This document shows, one piece after another, positions 1 to 7,371 of a stretch of 21,852 nucleotides of DNA (position 1 is the first letter of the stretch; each line of letters starts with the position of its first letter). The position numbers were made by a program, and so were the translations under genes. The notes beneath the pieces were generated by a model. That model was given only the letters and a program-made list of their open reading frames with translations. It made no database searches and was not told the origin of the DNA. Origin of the DNA: an uncultured Collinsella sp. (GTDB lineage Bacteria > Actinomycetota > Coriobacteriia > Coriobacteriales > Coriobacteriaceae). Location: contig UQKY01000038.1 in assembly GCA_900541785.1 (NCBI GenBank), positions 1 through 21,852 of the forward strand. The letters run 5' to 3'.

Positions 1-1146
1 GAAGAGCTGCGCGCAGCCGGCGTTGCCGACGTGCCTGCCGAGCCTGAGTCCGAGCCCGTTGTGGTGAGCGCGCCTGCGCCCGAACCGGGGCCATCTGCCC
101 CGGCATCCTCGTTTGAGGCGCTGGTCGGCGCTCGCGACGCCGCTGGTTCCAACCCGCTCGATAGCCTGGCCGCCCCGGCGCTCTCGCCGCAGGATGCCCT
201 GGCCGCCGCCATCGCGGGTAACGCCTATGCCGCGCCGACGGAGATGCCGGCGGGCGCCGTGCATGCCGACGAGATCGAGCGCACCTACGGTTCGCTCACC
301 TGTAAGGCGCTGCCCGCTCTCATGGAGTGGCTGGCCCTGCGCTCCGACTTGGATTCTTTGGCAGGCGAGACGCATGCCATCACCATGATGACCATCCACT
401 CCGCCAAGGGCCTGGAGTTCCCGGCGGTGTTCGTGGCCGGCATGGAGGAAGGCATCTTTCCGCACGTGCACGACTTTGGCGGCAGCGATGATCCGGGCAA
501 GCTCGAGGAGGAGCGTCGCCTGGCCTACGTCGCCATCACGCGTGCCCGTAAGCGCCTGTTCCTGACCTATGCGGCCACGCGTCGCACCTACGGCTCGACC
601 TCTGCCAACCCGCGCTCGCGCTTTCTCAACGAGATTCCGTTTGAGGATATCGAGTTTAGCGGTATCGGTTCTGCCGGTTTTGAAGGCACGGGCTGGGAGA
701 AGCGCGGCGACCGTCACGGCACCTTTGGCTCGGGCATGGGTTCGGATATGTATGGCGGCAAGGTATTTGGTTCGCATACGCGCTCGACCGGCGGTTCCGG
801 TTCGCGCGGCGGATCGAGCTTTGACGATTTCTTTGGTGGCAGCAGCTACGGGACCGAGCGCCATCGTGGGGTCTCGCCCGACGCTGGCCGTGTTGCCTCG
901 ACCTTTGGCTCGGGCGCACCGCGAGCCAAAAAGCCCTCGTCCAAGGTGTCCCCGACGGTGGAGCGCAAGGTCGATCGCGCCAGCGCATCGCAGGACTTTG
1001 CCGCAGGCGATACCGTGAGCCACAAGACCTTTGGCACGGGTACCGTGATCTCGGTCGCCGGAGACATGATCGAGGTTCAATTCGAAAAGACCGGCCAGAC
1101 CAAAAAGCTTATGAAAGGTTTTGCACCGATCGTCAAGCTGTCGTGA
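1..1146 (+). CDS. pcrA: ATP-dependent DNA helicase PcrA/UvrD, C-terminal part (5' truncated by window edge)
   Basis: The frame is open from base 1, so this is the last 381 residues of a superfamily 1A helicase, which unwinds DNA in repair and in clearing stalled replication or transcription complexes. Motif V (TIHSAKGLEF, bases about 391-420) and motif VI (VAITRARKRL, about 530-559) are intact and followed by the family's NPRSRFLNEIP segment. A glycine/serine-rich linker (about 660-860) leads to a C-terminal Tudor-like domain (about 1003-1140, from GDTVSHKTFGTGTV), the part that contacts RNA polymerase in Gram-positive PcrA. An Ala/Pro/Glu-rich stretch of roughly 80 residues lies before the LPALMEWLALRSDLDSL helix; I do not recall it from typical PcrA. 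The Walker A half lies outside the window. Stop is TGA at 1144. Family identity is firm; PcrA rather than UvrD rests on the C-terminal domain. Confidence 0.95.
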   Translation, partial: EELRAAGVADVPAEPESEPVVVSAPAPEPGPSAPASSFEALVGARDAAGSNPLDSLAAPALSPQDALAAAIAGNAYAAPTEMPAGAVHADEIERTYGSLTCKALPALMEWLALRSDLDSLAGETHAITMMTIHSAKGLEFPAVFVAGMEEGIFPHVHDFGGSDDPGKLEEERRLAYVAITRARKRLFLTYAATRRTYGSTSANPRSRFLNEIPFEDIEFSGIGSAGFEGTGWEKRGDRHGTFGSGMGSDMYGGKVFGSHTRSTGGSGSRGGSSFDDFFGGSSYGTERHRGVSPDAGRVASTFGSGAPRAKKPSSKVSPTVERKVDRASASQDFAAGDTVSHKTFGTGTVISVAGDMIEVQFEKTGQTKKLMKGFAPIVKLS

Positions 1147-1153
1147 TCCCGGC

Positions 1154-1283
1154 GGACCTGGGCGGGCGTATGGGGCAACATCGCCTGCTCGGGCAGTCCT
1201 GCGCAAGACGGAGGCCACATTAAGTGGCCTCCTTTGCGTGCGGAACTCGCGATCGATGTTGCCCCATACGCCCGCCCGGGTCC
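1154..1283. terminator. nested inverted repeat after pcrA, likely terminator
   Basis: Outer arms 1154-1183 and 1254-1283 are 30 bases each and complementary except for one G:T pair (T1159 with G1278). Inside is a perfect 9-bp hairpin, 1210-1218 with 1224-1232 (GGAGGCCAC/GTGGCCTCC, loop ATTAA), extended by CGCAA/TTGCG at 1202-1206 and 1234-1238. The inner hairpin is followed by only three Ts, so termination on the plus strand would be moderate. It lies between convergent pcrA and manA, where a two-way terminator is expected. The 30-bp outer arms are much longer than an ordinary terminator needs. Confidence 0.7.
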
Positions 1284-1367
1284 TTGGGTAACGTTGCTGG
1301 ACGAACGTCGCTTTGCTCGTTCGCTTTTTGATCTGGAGAGCCGGGTGGGCTGAATACTTAGACATGG

Positions 1368-1405
1368 CAAGGGGCTCCCCCGTTGAAGAACGGGGGAGCC
1401 CCTTG
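1368..1405. terminator. 17-bp perfect hairpin between pcrA and manA, likely two-way terminator
   Basis: Arms 1368-1384 and 1389-1405 pair perfectly over 17 bp around a 4-base loop GAAG. The sequence downstream on the plus strand is T/G-rich (TTGCGTTTGGGTTGTTGTT) with no clean T run. It lies 25 bases beyond the manA stop codon on the minus strand, the expected place for the manA terminator. Confidence 0.75.
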
Positions 1406-1429
1406 TTGCGTTTGGGTTGTTGTTGCGAC

Positions 1430-2362
1430 CTAGAGGTGGCTGATAATCAGTTCCATATTGCCCTCGAGCTCGATCTTGTCCACGGTACTGGGGGCCAGCA
1501 GGTGGCTTCCCTTGTGGACGGGGTCGCCGCAGACGGTGCCTTTGCCGTCGATGACCGACAGGCACATGAAGGGCCAGCGCTGGTCGAGGGTCTTGCTGCC
1601 GTTGACGCGCACGCGATCGACGGTGTAGCAGGGGTTGGACTCGAGCTCGGTCACGCCGTCCACCTCGGGCGCGGTTATCGTGCCGTCGGTCGGAGCCTGA
1701 GCATCAAAGTTTATGCAGTCGAGGCTCTGCTCAATGTGCAGCGGACGCAGCTTGCCATCGGTGCCGGGACGGTCGTAGTCGTACAGGCGATACGTCACGT
1801 CGCTCGACTGCTGCGTCTCCAAAATGAGCGTGCCGGTCTTGATGGCGTGCACGGTACCGGAATCAATCTGGAAAAAGTCGCCCTTGTGGATCGGCAGTAC
1901 GTTGAGCATGTCGTCCCAGCGGCCGTCCTTGATCATCTGTGCGGCCTCGGCGCGGTCATGCGCGCGCTGGCCGACGATGATCGTGGCGCCAGGCTCGCAA
2001 TCCAGCACATACCAGCACTCGGTTTTGCCCAGGCTACCGTTCTCGTGCTCAGCGGCGTACTCGTCGTTGGGATGAATCTGGATCGAAAGGTCGTCCTTGG
2101 CGTCCAGAATCTTAATGAGCAGCGGGAACTCCTTGCCCTCGCAGTTGCCAAAGAGCTCGCGGTGCTCGGCCCACAGCCACGAAAGCGTGTGGCCTGCATA
2201 CGGGCCCTCCGCAATCTGGCAGTCACCGTTGGGGTGGGCCGAGATGGCCCAACACTCACCGATGGGACCATCGGGAATGTCGTAACCAAATACGGTTTCG
2301 AGTTGACGGCCGCCCCAGATCTTCTCGTGGAAGATCGGCGTCAGTTTAATCAAATCGGACAT
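1430..2362 (-). CDS. manA: class I mannose-6-phosphate isomerase
   Basis: Zinc enzyme interconverting mannose 6-phosphate and fructose 6-phosphate in the cytoplasm, linking mannose use and mannosylated polymer synthesis to glycolysis. The short Gram-positive type fits: about 310 residues. Metal ligands are visible as SIQIHPND (Q95, H97), KTECWYVL (E115) and SGTVHAIKTG (H172); the active-site arginine motif is DVTYRLYDYDR (R192). An upstream ATG at 2368 is in frame, but GGGAG sits only one base from it and seven from the ATG at 2362, so 2362 is the better start. It lies 74 bases downstream of the GntR gene on the same strand; a small hairpin (2404-2416) lies between them, so co-transcription is likely but may be attenuated. 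Convergent with pcrA. Confidence 0.93.
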   Translation of the reverse strand: MSDLIKLTPIFHEKIWGGRQLETVFGYDIPDGPIGECWAISAHPNGDCQIAEGPYAGHTLSWLWAEHRELFGNCEGKEFPLLIKILDAKDDLSIQIHPNDEYAAEHENGSLGKTECWYVLDCEPGATIIVGQRAHDRAEAAQMIKDGRWDDMLNVLPIHKGDFFQIDSGTVHAIKTGTLILETQQSSDVTYRLYDYDRPGTDGKLRPLHIEQSLDCINFDAQAPTDGTITAPEVDGVTELESNPCYTVDRVRVNGSKTLDQRWPFMCLSVIDGKGTVCGDPVHKGSHLLAPSTVDKIELEGNMELIISHL

Positions 2363-2436
2363 GTTCATACTCCCATTGTGCTGCGTGGGCGCCGCGTAAA
2401 ACTGCTCAAAACGAGCGCCCGCATGACTACAAAAAC

Positions 2437-3156
2437 CTATGCCAACGTTACGTTGTGCAACTCAAAGCGGTCGCCAACGTTGCGCGAGACCGAATACTCA
2501 AAGGCGGCGCCGCTATCCAAGAAGCCAATCTGGTTGAGTTCGAGCAGGGGAGAGCCGGGTTTGGTATCCAGGCGCTCAGCTTCTTCCTCGGTTGCTGCCA
2601 CGGCGCGAATGGTACGGTGAAAGCTCGAAATCTTCAGCCCACATTGCTCGCGGATGAATCGGTAGAGCGATCCGTACAGGTCCTTCTTTTTCAGCCCCGG
2701 AATCAGCTCGAGGGGCATGTAGGTGTACTCGATAACGATGGGCTTCTCATCGGCCTGACGCACGCGCACGACGTGATAGGCAAAGTCATCCTCGGCAATT
2801 CCCAGCTGGGCTGCGATGTCCGCCGGTGGATTAACGATCGAGAAATCGTAGACCACCGAGGTCACCTTCTCCCCGCGGTGCTCATACGAAAAACCCTGGG
2901 CACGGTCGTTTTTGCCCTGGAAAAACGCCTGGCCGGGAAGCCCCGCCGTGTCCTTAACGTAGGTACCCGATCCGCGTCGGCTGGTAATAAGACCTTCCTC
3001 GGTGATTTGTTCAATAGCTCGTTTGACGGTGATTTTGGAAACGCTATAGAGCTCGCAGAACTCAACGACGGTGGGAAGCTTGTCGCCCGGTTTAAGAGCG
3101 CCATCCTCGATACTTCGACGAATATCTGCAGCTATCGCCTCGTATTTGGGAATCAT
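2437..3156 (-). CDS. GntR-family (HutC/UTRA) transcriptional regulator, probable beta-glucoside operon regulator
   Basis: DNA-binding regulator of 239 residues. The N-terminal winged helix (about 3-68) has the hallmark LPTVVEFCELYSVSKITVKRAIEQ and the wing RRGSGTYV; the rest (about 90-235) is a UTRA effector domain with FSYEHRGEKV and the closing LELNQIGFLDSGAAFEYSVS. UTRA regulators usually sense a phosphorylated sugar. The start is fixed by AAAGGAGG five bases before the ATG at 3156. It diverges from the GH1/PTS operon starting at 3460, and repeated TTACTTTTA-type sites lie between them, so it most likely controls that operon and perhaps itself. The effector is inferred to be a phospho-beta-glucoside or glucose 6-phosphate. 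Family sure; target likely. Confidence 0.9.
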   Translation of the reverse strand: MIPKYEAIAADIRRSIEDGALKPGDKLPTVVEFCELYSVSKITVKRAIEQITEEGLITSRRGSGTYVKDTAGLPGQAFFQGKNDRAQGFSYEHRGEKVTSVVYDFSIVNPPADIAAQLGIAEDDFAYHVVRVRQADEKPIVIEYTYMPLELIPGLKKKDLYGSLYRFIREQCGLKISSFHRTIRAVAATEEEAERLDTKPGSPLLELNQIGFLDSGAAFEYSVSRNVGDRFELHNVTLA

Positions 3157-3185
3157 GGAACCTCCTTTCCGACATATATGAATAC

Positions 3186-3274
3186 AAAAGTAAGTATAAC
3201 CCTCAACAGGGCACCCATATTACTTTTATCTAAGAAGTTCGAGAAAGAAAAAAGAAAAAGACGCTTTACTTTTA
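3186..3274. promoter_or_regulatory. candidate operator sites between the GntR gene and the beta-glucoside operon
   Basis: TTACTTTTA occurs at 3220-3228 and again at 3266-3274, and its inverse AAAAGTAA at 3186-3193. The first two copies are 46 bases apart and the inverted copy forms an AAAAGTAA/TTACTTTT pair. The 3266 copy overlaps the putative -35 box of the operon promoter. The tract is markedly AT-rich compared with the flanking genes. That these bind the adjacent GntR protein is inference from position. Confidence 0.4.
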
Positions 3275-3292
3275 AAATTAGAGCGCTATAGT
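3265..3292 (+). promoter_or_regulatory. candidate promoter of the beta-glucoside/PTS operon
   Basis: TTTACT at 3265-3270 and TATAGT at 3287-3292 are separated by 16 bases and match the sigma-70-type consensus at 4 of 6 and 5 of 6 positions. Transcription would begin near 3299 and give a leader of about 160 bases before the GH1 gene. Confidence 0.5.
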
Positions 3293-3337
3293 TTAAGCAA
3301 CGAACGGAATCCTTCCGCACAACAGGATCGACCGTTT

Positions 3338-3423
3338 GGGGACGGTTTTGTTTTGGCGGGTTGGATATCGGTATGACCGGTGCGCGCCCGCGCCGGATAA
3401 CCTGCCAAAGCAAACCCGTCTCC
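3338..3423. repeat. large imperfect inverted repeat in the operon leader
   Basis: Arms 3338-3362 and 3399-3423 (25 bases each) are complementary with four mismatches, three of them G:T type that could pair in RNA; two further A:T pairs extend them outward. The spacer holds a second GC-rich stem (CCGG/GCGC near 3377-3396). The right arm is a copy of a sequence found again at 7279-7302 (21 of 24 bases), so this is a repeat family rather than a one-off hairpin. No T run follows, so simple termination is not indicated. Confidence 0.65.
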
Positions 3424-3459
3424 AACCGGAAGCTCTAGAACACGAAAGCGAGGACTTTG

Positions 3460-4860
3460 ATGGCACAGTATCAGCTGCCCAACGACTTCTTCTTTGGCGC
3501 TGCTATGTCCGGCCCGCAGACTGAGGGTCAGTGGAACCAGGGCGGCAAGCTCGAGAACCTGTGGGACACCTGGTCCATCCAGGATCTGGGTTCGTTCTAC
3601 AACTGCGTTGGCTCTTATGCCGGCAATGACTTTATGGCAAAGTACCAGGAAGACTTTCGCATTTTGAAGGACTTGGGCCTGAATACCTATCGCACTTCCA
3701 TCCAGTGGAGCCGTCTGCTCGATGCCGACGGCAACCTTAACGAGGAGGGCGCCGCGTGGTATCACGAGCTGTTCCGCGCCTCTCGCGAGGCTGGTCTGGA
3801 GCCGTTCGTCAACCTGTACCACTTTGACATGCCCACCTACCTCTTTAACCGTGGCGGCTGGGAGAGCCGTGAGGTCGTCGAGGCTTACGCGCATTACGCC
3901 GACGTCGCCTTCCACGAGTTTGGCCAGGAGATTAAGTACTGGTTCACCTTTAACGAGCCCATCGTCGAGCCCGAACAGCGCTATCAGGAGGGCGTGTGGT
4001 TCCCGCAGCTCCACGACTTCAACCGCGCCCGCACCGTGCAGTATCACATCTCGCTGGCGCACGCGCTGGCCGTGGCCAACTATCGTAAGGCCTATGACGA
4101 GGGCGCTATTCGCGCCGATGCCAAGATCGGCATGATCAACTGCTTTACTCCGGTCTACACCAAGGAGAACCCCAGCGAGGCAGACCTCGAGGCCGTGCGT
4201 ATGACCAGCGGCATCAACAATCGCTGGTGGCTCGACCTTATTACCAAGGGCGAGCTTCCTGCCGATGTGCTCGACAGCCTGGCCGAGGGCGGCGTTAAGC
4301 TCCCGTTCCGTGCCGGCGACCAAGAGATTCTCAAGCAGGGTGTTGTCGACTGGCTCGGCTGCAACTACTACCACCCCACGCGTGTTCAGGCACCGGCGAG
4401 CAAGGTCGACCAGTACGGCCTGCCGCATTTTGCCGACGAGTACGTATGGCCCGATGCCGTTATGAATGAGAGCCGCGGCTGGGAGATCTACCCGCAGGGC
4501 CTCTACGACTTTGGCATGGACTGCGCTAAGAACTACCCCGATCTTGAGTGGTTCGTTTCCGAGAACGGCATCGGCATCATGGACGAATACAAGAACCGCG
4601 ATGCCGAAGGAACCATCCAGGATGACTACCGCGTCGACTTTGTGCGCCAGCACCTGGAGTGGGTTGCCAAGGCAATCTCCGAGGGCGCCAAATGCCGGGG
4701 CTATCACTACTGGGCCGTCATCGATAACTGGTCTTGGGCCAATGCCTTTAAGAATCGCTATGGCTTTGTCGAGGTCGATCTCATGGACGGCTACAAGCGC
4801 CGCCTTAAGAAGTCGGCAGCCTGGCTCAAACAGGTCGCCACGACCCACGTGGTTGATTAG
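3460..4860 (+). CDS. GH1 6-phospho-beta-glucosidase
   Basis: Cytoplasmic glycoside hydrolase of 466 residues that cleaves phosphorylated beta-glucosides delivered by a PTS, giving glucose 6-phosphate and glucose or an aglycone. The retaining GH1 catalytic pair is present: acid/base E166 in TFNEP and nucleophile E368 in SENG; HFDMP (H121) is the family's substrate-binding turn. NWSWANAFKNRYGFV carries S425, K431 and Y434, the phosphate-binding trio of 6-phospho enzymes; non-phospho beta-glucosidases have Glu at the Ser position. An in-frame TTG precedes the ATG, but AGGA five bases before ATG 3460 supports 3460. First gene of the operon with EIIC, EIIB and EIIA, divergent from the GntR gene. 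Substrate (cellobiose, gentiobiose or salicin type) is not decided by sequence alone. Confidence 0.95.
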   Translation: MAQYQLPNDFFFGAAMSGPQTEGQWNQGGKLENLWDTWSIQDLGSFYNCVGSYAGNDFMAKYQEDFRILKDLGLNTYRTSIQWSRLLDADGNLNEEGAAWYHELFRASREAGLEPFVNLYHFDMPTYLFNRGGWESREVVEAYAHYADVAFHEFGQEIKYWFTFNEPIVEPEQRYQEGVWFPQLHDFNRARTVQYHISLAHALAVANYRKAYDEGAIRADAKIGMINCFTPVYTKENPSEADLEAVRMTSGINNRWWLDLITKGELPADVLDSLAEGGVKLPFRAGDQEILKQGVVDWLGCNYYHPTRVQAPASKVDQYGLPHFADEYVWPDAVMNESRGWEIYPQGLYDFGMDCAKNYPDLEWFVSENGIGIMDEYKNRDAEGTIQDDYRVDFVRQHLEWVAKAISEGAKCRGYHYWAVIDNWSWANAFKNRYGFVEVDLMDGYKRRLKKSAAWLKQVATTHVVD

Positions 4861-4865
4861 CGACC

Positions 4866-4898
4866 GGGCGAACGCCCAGACCGCGCGCCGCCGCGCGC
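4866..4898 (+). other. intergenic hairpins within the operon
   Basis: GGGCG/CGCCC (4866-4870 with 4873-4877) and GCGCGC/GCGCGC (4883-4888 with 4893-4898, loop CGCC) lie just after the GH1 stop codon. No T run follows, so they look like mRNA structure between genes rather than a terminator. Confidence 0.35.
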
Positions 4899-4980
4899 AA
4901 CACATGGCACATCTGGTGGCAGAGGGCGACAGACCACCGTGCGCATAGGAAAAGGCCGGATTTGAAAGTTAGGAGCAATC

Positions 4981-6324
4981 ATGGCCAGTGACAACGGAAA
5001 GAGCTTCCTCGACAAGTTTGCCGAGGTCTCTGCGAAGGTGGGAAATCAGGTTCACCTGCGTTCCCTGCGTGACGCCTTCGCGACCATCACGCCGCTCTAT
5101 ATCCTTGCGGGTATCGCGGTTCTTATTAATAACGTCGTGTTCCCTCTGTTCCCGCTCGATGCGGCGGGCCTTGCCAACCTTCAGACGTGGGGTTCGGCAA
5201 TTACGCTGGGCACCCTCAACGTCTCTGCCATTATCTTGGCCGGATTGATTGGCTACAGCCTCGCCAAGAACAAGCGTTTCGATAACCCGCTCGCTTGCGT
5301 GGTCGTCGCCATCTCTGCCTTCGTCATCATGATGCCGCAGCAGATCACCGCCTCGCTTGCCGCCACGAGCCCGCTGCTCACCGACAAGATCACCTCCGCC
5401 GAGGTCACGGGCGCCCTTTCGACTGCCAACACCGGCACTAACGGTCTGTTCTCGGCCATTATCATCGCTCTGCTCTCCGTCTCGCTCTTCATCAAGATTT
5501 CTGGCGTCGAGAAGCTCAAGGTTAAGCTGGGCGAGGGCGTGCCCCCCGCGGTCTCCAACTCCTTCAACGTCATGATCCCGATGCTGCTCAACCTCGCGAT
5601 CTTCGCTCTTGCCGCGGCCCTGCTCGCCGTGTGCGCCGGCACCGATCTGTGCACCATCATCTCCACGTGCATCTCCAACCCGCTCAAGAGCATCATGAAC
5701 GCCGGTCCGTGGGCTGTTATCCTCATCTACACCCTTGCCAACCTGCTGTTCTGCGTCGGTATTCACCAGTCCACCATCTCTGGCGCTACCGTCGAGCCGA
5801 TCCTGACCATGCTCATCGTCGACAACATGGCTACCTTTGCCGCCGGTGGCACCATCCAGCCCGATCACTACATGAACATGCAGATCGTTAACAGCTTTGC
5901 CCTCATCGGCGGCTCGGGCTGCACCCTCATGCTTCTGCTCGACACGCTCCTGTTCTCCAAGAACAAGGCTTCCGAGACCGTTTCCAAGATGGCTATCCTG
6001 CCTGGTCTGTTCAACATCAACGAGCCGGTTATCTACGGTTACCCCATCGTGTACAACCTGCCGCTCATGATTCCGTTTGTCCTCCTCCCCGATCTGTTCA
6101 TCGGCATCACCTATGGCCTTACCTGCGCAGGCATCATCAGCCCCTGCATCGCCCAGGTGCCCTGGACCATGCCTCCCGTCATCAATGCCCTGCTCGCTAC
6201 GGGCTTTGACTGGCGCGCCGGCGTGTGGCAGGCTCTCGAGATTGTCATTGGCATGGCCGTCTACCTGCCCTTTATGAAGATTTCCGAGAAGGCAATCGCC
6301 AAGCAGGAGGCTCTCGCCGAGTAG
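4981..6324 (+). CDS. PTS lactose/cellobiose-family EIIC membrane permease
   Basis: Membrane channel component of a phosphotransferase system, moving a beta-glucoside (cellobiose, lactose or chitobiose class) while EIIB phosphorylates it. It has 447 residues, close to the usual 430-450. It opens with the amphipathic HLRSLRDAFATITPLYILAG segment and continues with multiple hydrophobic helices. GIHQSTISGATVEPIL and LPGLFNINEPVIYGYPIVYN are signature loops of the family, the second holding the conserved NEP substrate-binding turn. AGGAG five bases before ATG 4981 fixes the start. It follows the GH1 gene by 120 bases and precedes EIIB by 161 bases. Cellobiose is favoured over lactose because the neighbour is a 6-phospho-beta-glucosidase; N,N'-diacetylchitobiose cannot be excluded. 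Confidence 0.94.
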   Translation: MASDNGKSFLDKFAEVSAKVGNQVHLRSLRDAFATITPLYILAGIAVLINNVVFPLFPLDAAGLANLQTWGSAITLGTLNVSAIILAGLIGYSLAKNKRFDNPLACVVVAISAFVIMMPQQITASLAATSPLLTDKITSAEVTGALSTANTGTNGLFSAIIIALLSVSLFIKISGVEKLKVKLGEGVPPAVSNSFNVMIPMLLNLAIFALAAALLAVCAGTDLCTIISTCISNPLKSIMNAGPWAVILIYTLANLLFCVGIHQSTISGATVEPILTMLIVDNMATFAAGGTIQPDHYMNMQIVNSFALIGGSGCTLMLLLDTLLFSKNKASETVSKMAILPGLFNINEPVIYGYPIVYNLPLMIPFVLLPDLFIGITYGLTCAGIISPCIAQVPWTMPPVINALLATGFDWRAGVWQALEIVIGMAVYLPFMKISEKAIAKQEALAE

Positions 6325-6353
6325 AACGCCTAACGTTCGTCCCTTTCACCTTT

Positions 6354-6384
6354 GCGGGCGCCGGTACGCGGTGCCGGTGCCCGC
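6354..6384 (+). other. hairpin between EIIC and EIIB
   Basis: GCGGGCGCCGG (6354-6364) pairs with CCGGTGCCCGC (6374-6384) over 11 positions including one G:T, with loop TACGCGGTG. Only a C/T-rich tract follows, so it may attenuate transcription or protect the upstream mRNA end. The 161-base gap it sits in is long for genes of one complex. The rest of the gap shows only a short CTGCGC/GCGCAG stem near 6456-6470 and the EIIB ribosome-binding site. Confidence 0.45.
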
Positions 6385-6485
6385 GGCTCTCTCCCTTGTG
6401 TAAAGATGCAGGGGGGTGGGCACAATAGCCGCAAGGAATAAAACCAGTTGTCGTCTGCGCGCCGCGCAGTTATAAGGAGGAAACC

Positions 6486-6788
6486 ATGAAGAAGATCATG
6501 CTCTGCTGCAATGCCGGTATGTCCACGAGCCTGCTGGTCCAGAAGATGCAGGCCGAGGTTGCAAACCGTGGTCTGGATATCGAGGTCGAGGCTCGTCCCA
6601 TGAACGAGGCCCACGATCACCTGGACGAGTGCGACATGTTGCTGCTTGGCCCGCAGATCGGCTACACCAAGGGCGACTTTGAGAAGGAGGCCGCCGGTCG
6701 TTTTCCGGTCGAGGTCATCAACATGGTCGACTACGGCCGCATGAACGCTGCCGGCATCATCGACCACTGCGTCAGCGTGATGGGCTAG
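6486..6788 (+). CDS. PTS lactose/cellobiose-family EIIB
   Basis: Cytoplasmic phosphocarrier of 100 residues that takes phosphate from EIIA and passes it to the sugar at EIIC. The N-terminus MKKIMLCCNAGMSTSLLV holds the phosphorylated cysteine (C8, in the CxAGMSTS loop). The doubled cysteine (C7, C8) is a small variation. LLLGPQIGY and the closing region fit the CelA/LicB type. AAGGAGG five bases before the ATG is the strongest ribosome-binding site in the operon. The EIIA gene follows directly. Confidence 0.94.
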   Translation: MKKIMLCCNAGMSTSLLVQKMQAEVANRGLDIEVEARPMNEAHDHLDECDMLLLGPQIGYTKGDFEKEAAGRFPVEVINMVDYGRMNAAGIIDHCVSVMG

Positions 6789-6797
6789 GTGCTCTGT

Positions 6798-7130
6798 ATG
6801 GAGGATATGAACGAACTGCAGATGACCTGCTTCGAGATCATCAGCTACGTCGGTACCGCCAAGAGCATGTACATCAATGCCGTGCAAAAGGCCAAGGAGG
6901 GCGATTTTGACGCCGCCGAGGAGCTTATCAAGCAGGGCGACGAGGCCTATAACGGTGGCCACGATGTTCACATGGGGCTTCTGAAGAAAGAAGCCAACGG
7001 CGAGCGTAACGGCGAGGCCCCGTTGATTCTGCTGCATGCCGAGGACCAGATGGCCGGTACCGAGACCATGCGCGTCATGGCGACGGAGCTCATCGAGATC
7101 CACAAGCAGCTGCAGGCACTTAAGGCCTAG
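6798..7130 (+). CDS. PTS lactose/cellobiose-family EIIA
   Basis: Cytoplasmic phosphocarrier, trimeric in this family, that accepts phosphate from HPr and passes it to EIIB. About 110 residues, three-helix bundle. The phosphorylated histidine is H80 in LILLHAEDQMAGTETM, with the metal-binding aspartate D83 two residues after A81. MTCFEIISYVGTAKSMYINAVQKA is the typical first helix. Three in-frame starts compete: GTG 6789, ATG 6798 and ATG 6807. GGAGG at 6800-6804 is too close to 6807 (two bases), so 6798, nine bases after the EIIB stop and likely translationally coupled, is preferred with moderate certainty. Last gene of the operon, followed by a strong terminator. Confidence 0.92.
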   Translation: MEDMNELQMTCFEIISYVGTAKSMYINAVQKAKEGDFDAAEELIKQGDEAYNGGHDVHMGLLKKEANGERNGEAPLILLHAEDQMAGTETMRVMATELIEIHKQLQALKA

Positions 7131-7188
7131 TCGGCGTTATCGCCGCGAAGGACCGTGCGGTCCAACAGACAACATAGTCCCTTTGACG

Positions 7189-7226
7189 GGCGCCGGGAGT
7201 CTCCGCCTCCCGGCGCCTCTATTTTT
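7189..7226 (+). terminator. intrinsic terminator of the beta-glucoside operon
   Basis: GGCGCCGGGAG (7189-7199) pairs perfectly with CTCCCGGCGCC (7207-7217) around a 7-base loop, followed by TCTATTTTT. Stem plus T run 59 bases after the EIIA stop is a textbook rho-independent terminator. Confidence 0.9.
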
Positions 7227-7276
7227 GGGGATGGTCTTGTGCGGCCTGTTGAGCGGCCATTTGCGTTTCCCAGGAT

Positions 7277-7317
7277 AAAACCTGCCAAAACAAACCTGTC
7301 CCTTTTTGGTAGGTTTT
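7277..7317 (+). repeat. palindromic repeat upstream of the ROK gene (related to 3399-3423)
   Basis: AAAACCTGCCAAAA (7277-7290) pairs with TTTTGGTAGGTTTT (7304-7317) with one G:T, loop of 13 bases. Bases 7279-7302 match the right arm of the leader repeat at 3399-3422 at 21 of 24 positions. It lies between the operon terminator and the ROK start at 7372. It could be a mobile palindromic element or a regulatory hairpin. The remainder of 7227-7371 shows no gene and no convincing promoter. Confidence 0.6.
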
Positions 7318-7371
7318 TGCCTTGGGAGCGGTACCATACAGGCAATGTTTAAACGAGAAAGGCGGGCTCCC

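Noticed and set aside
3338..3423. LicT/BglG-type antiterminator (RAT) site in the beta-glucoside leader
   Set aside because: No BglG-family antiterminator is encoded here, the structure is much longer than a RAT hairpin, and no T-run terminator follows; a GntR repressor explains control better.
3286..4905. Long minus-strand open frame antisense to the GH1 gene
   Set aside because: It mirrors the GH1 codons, lacks a ribosome-binding site and recognisable domain; GC-rich genes commonly leave such open antisense frames.
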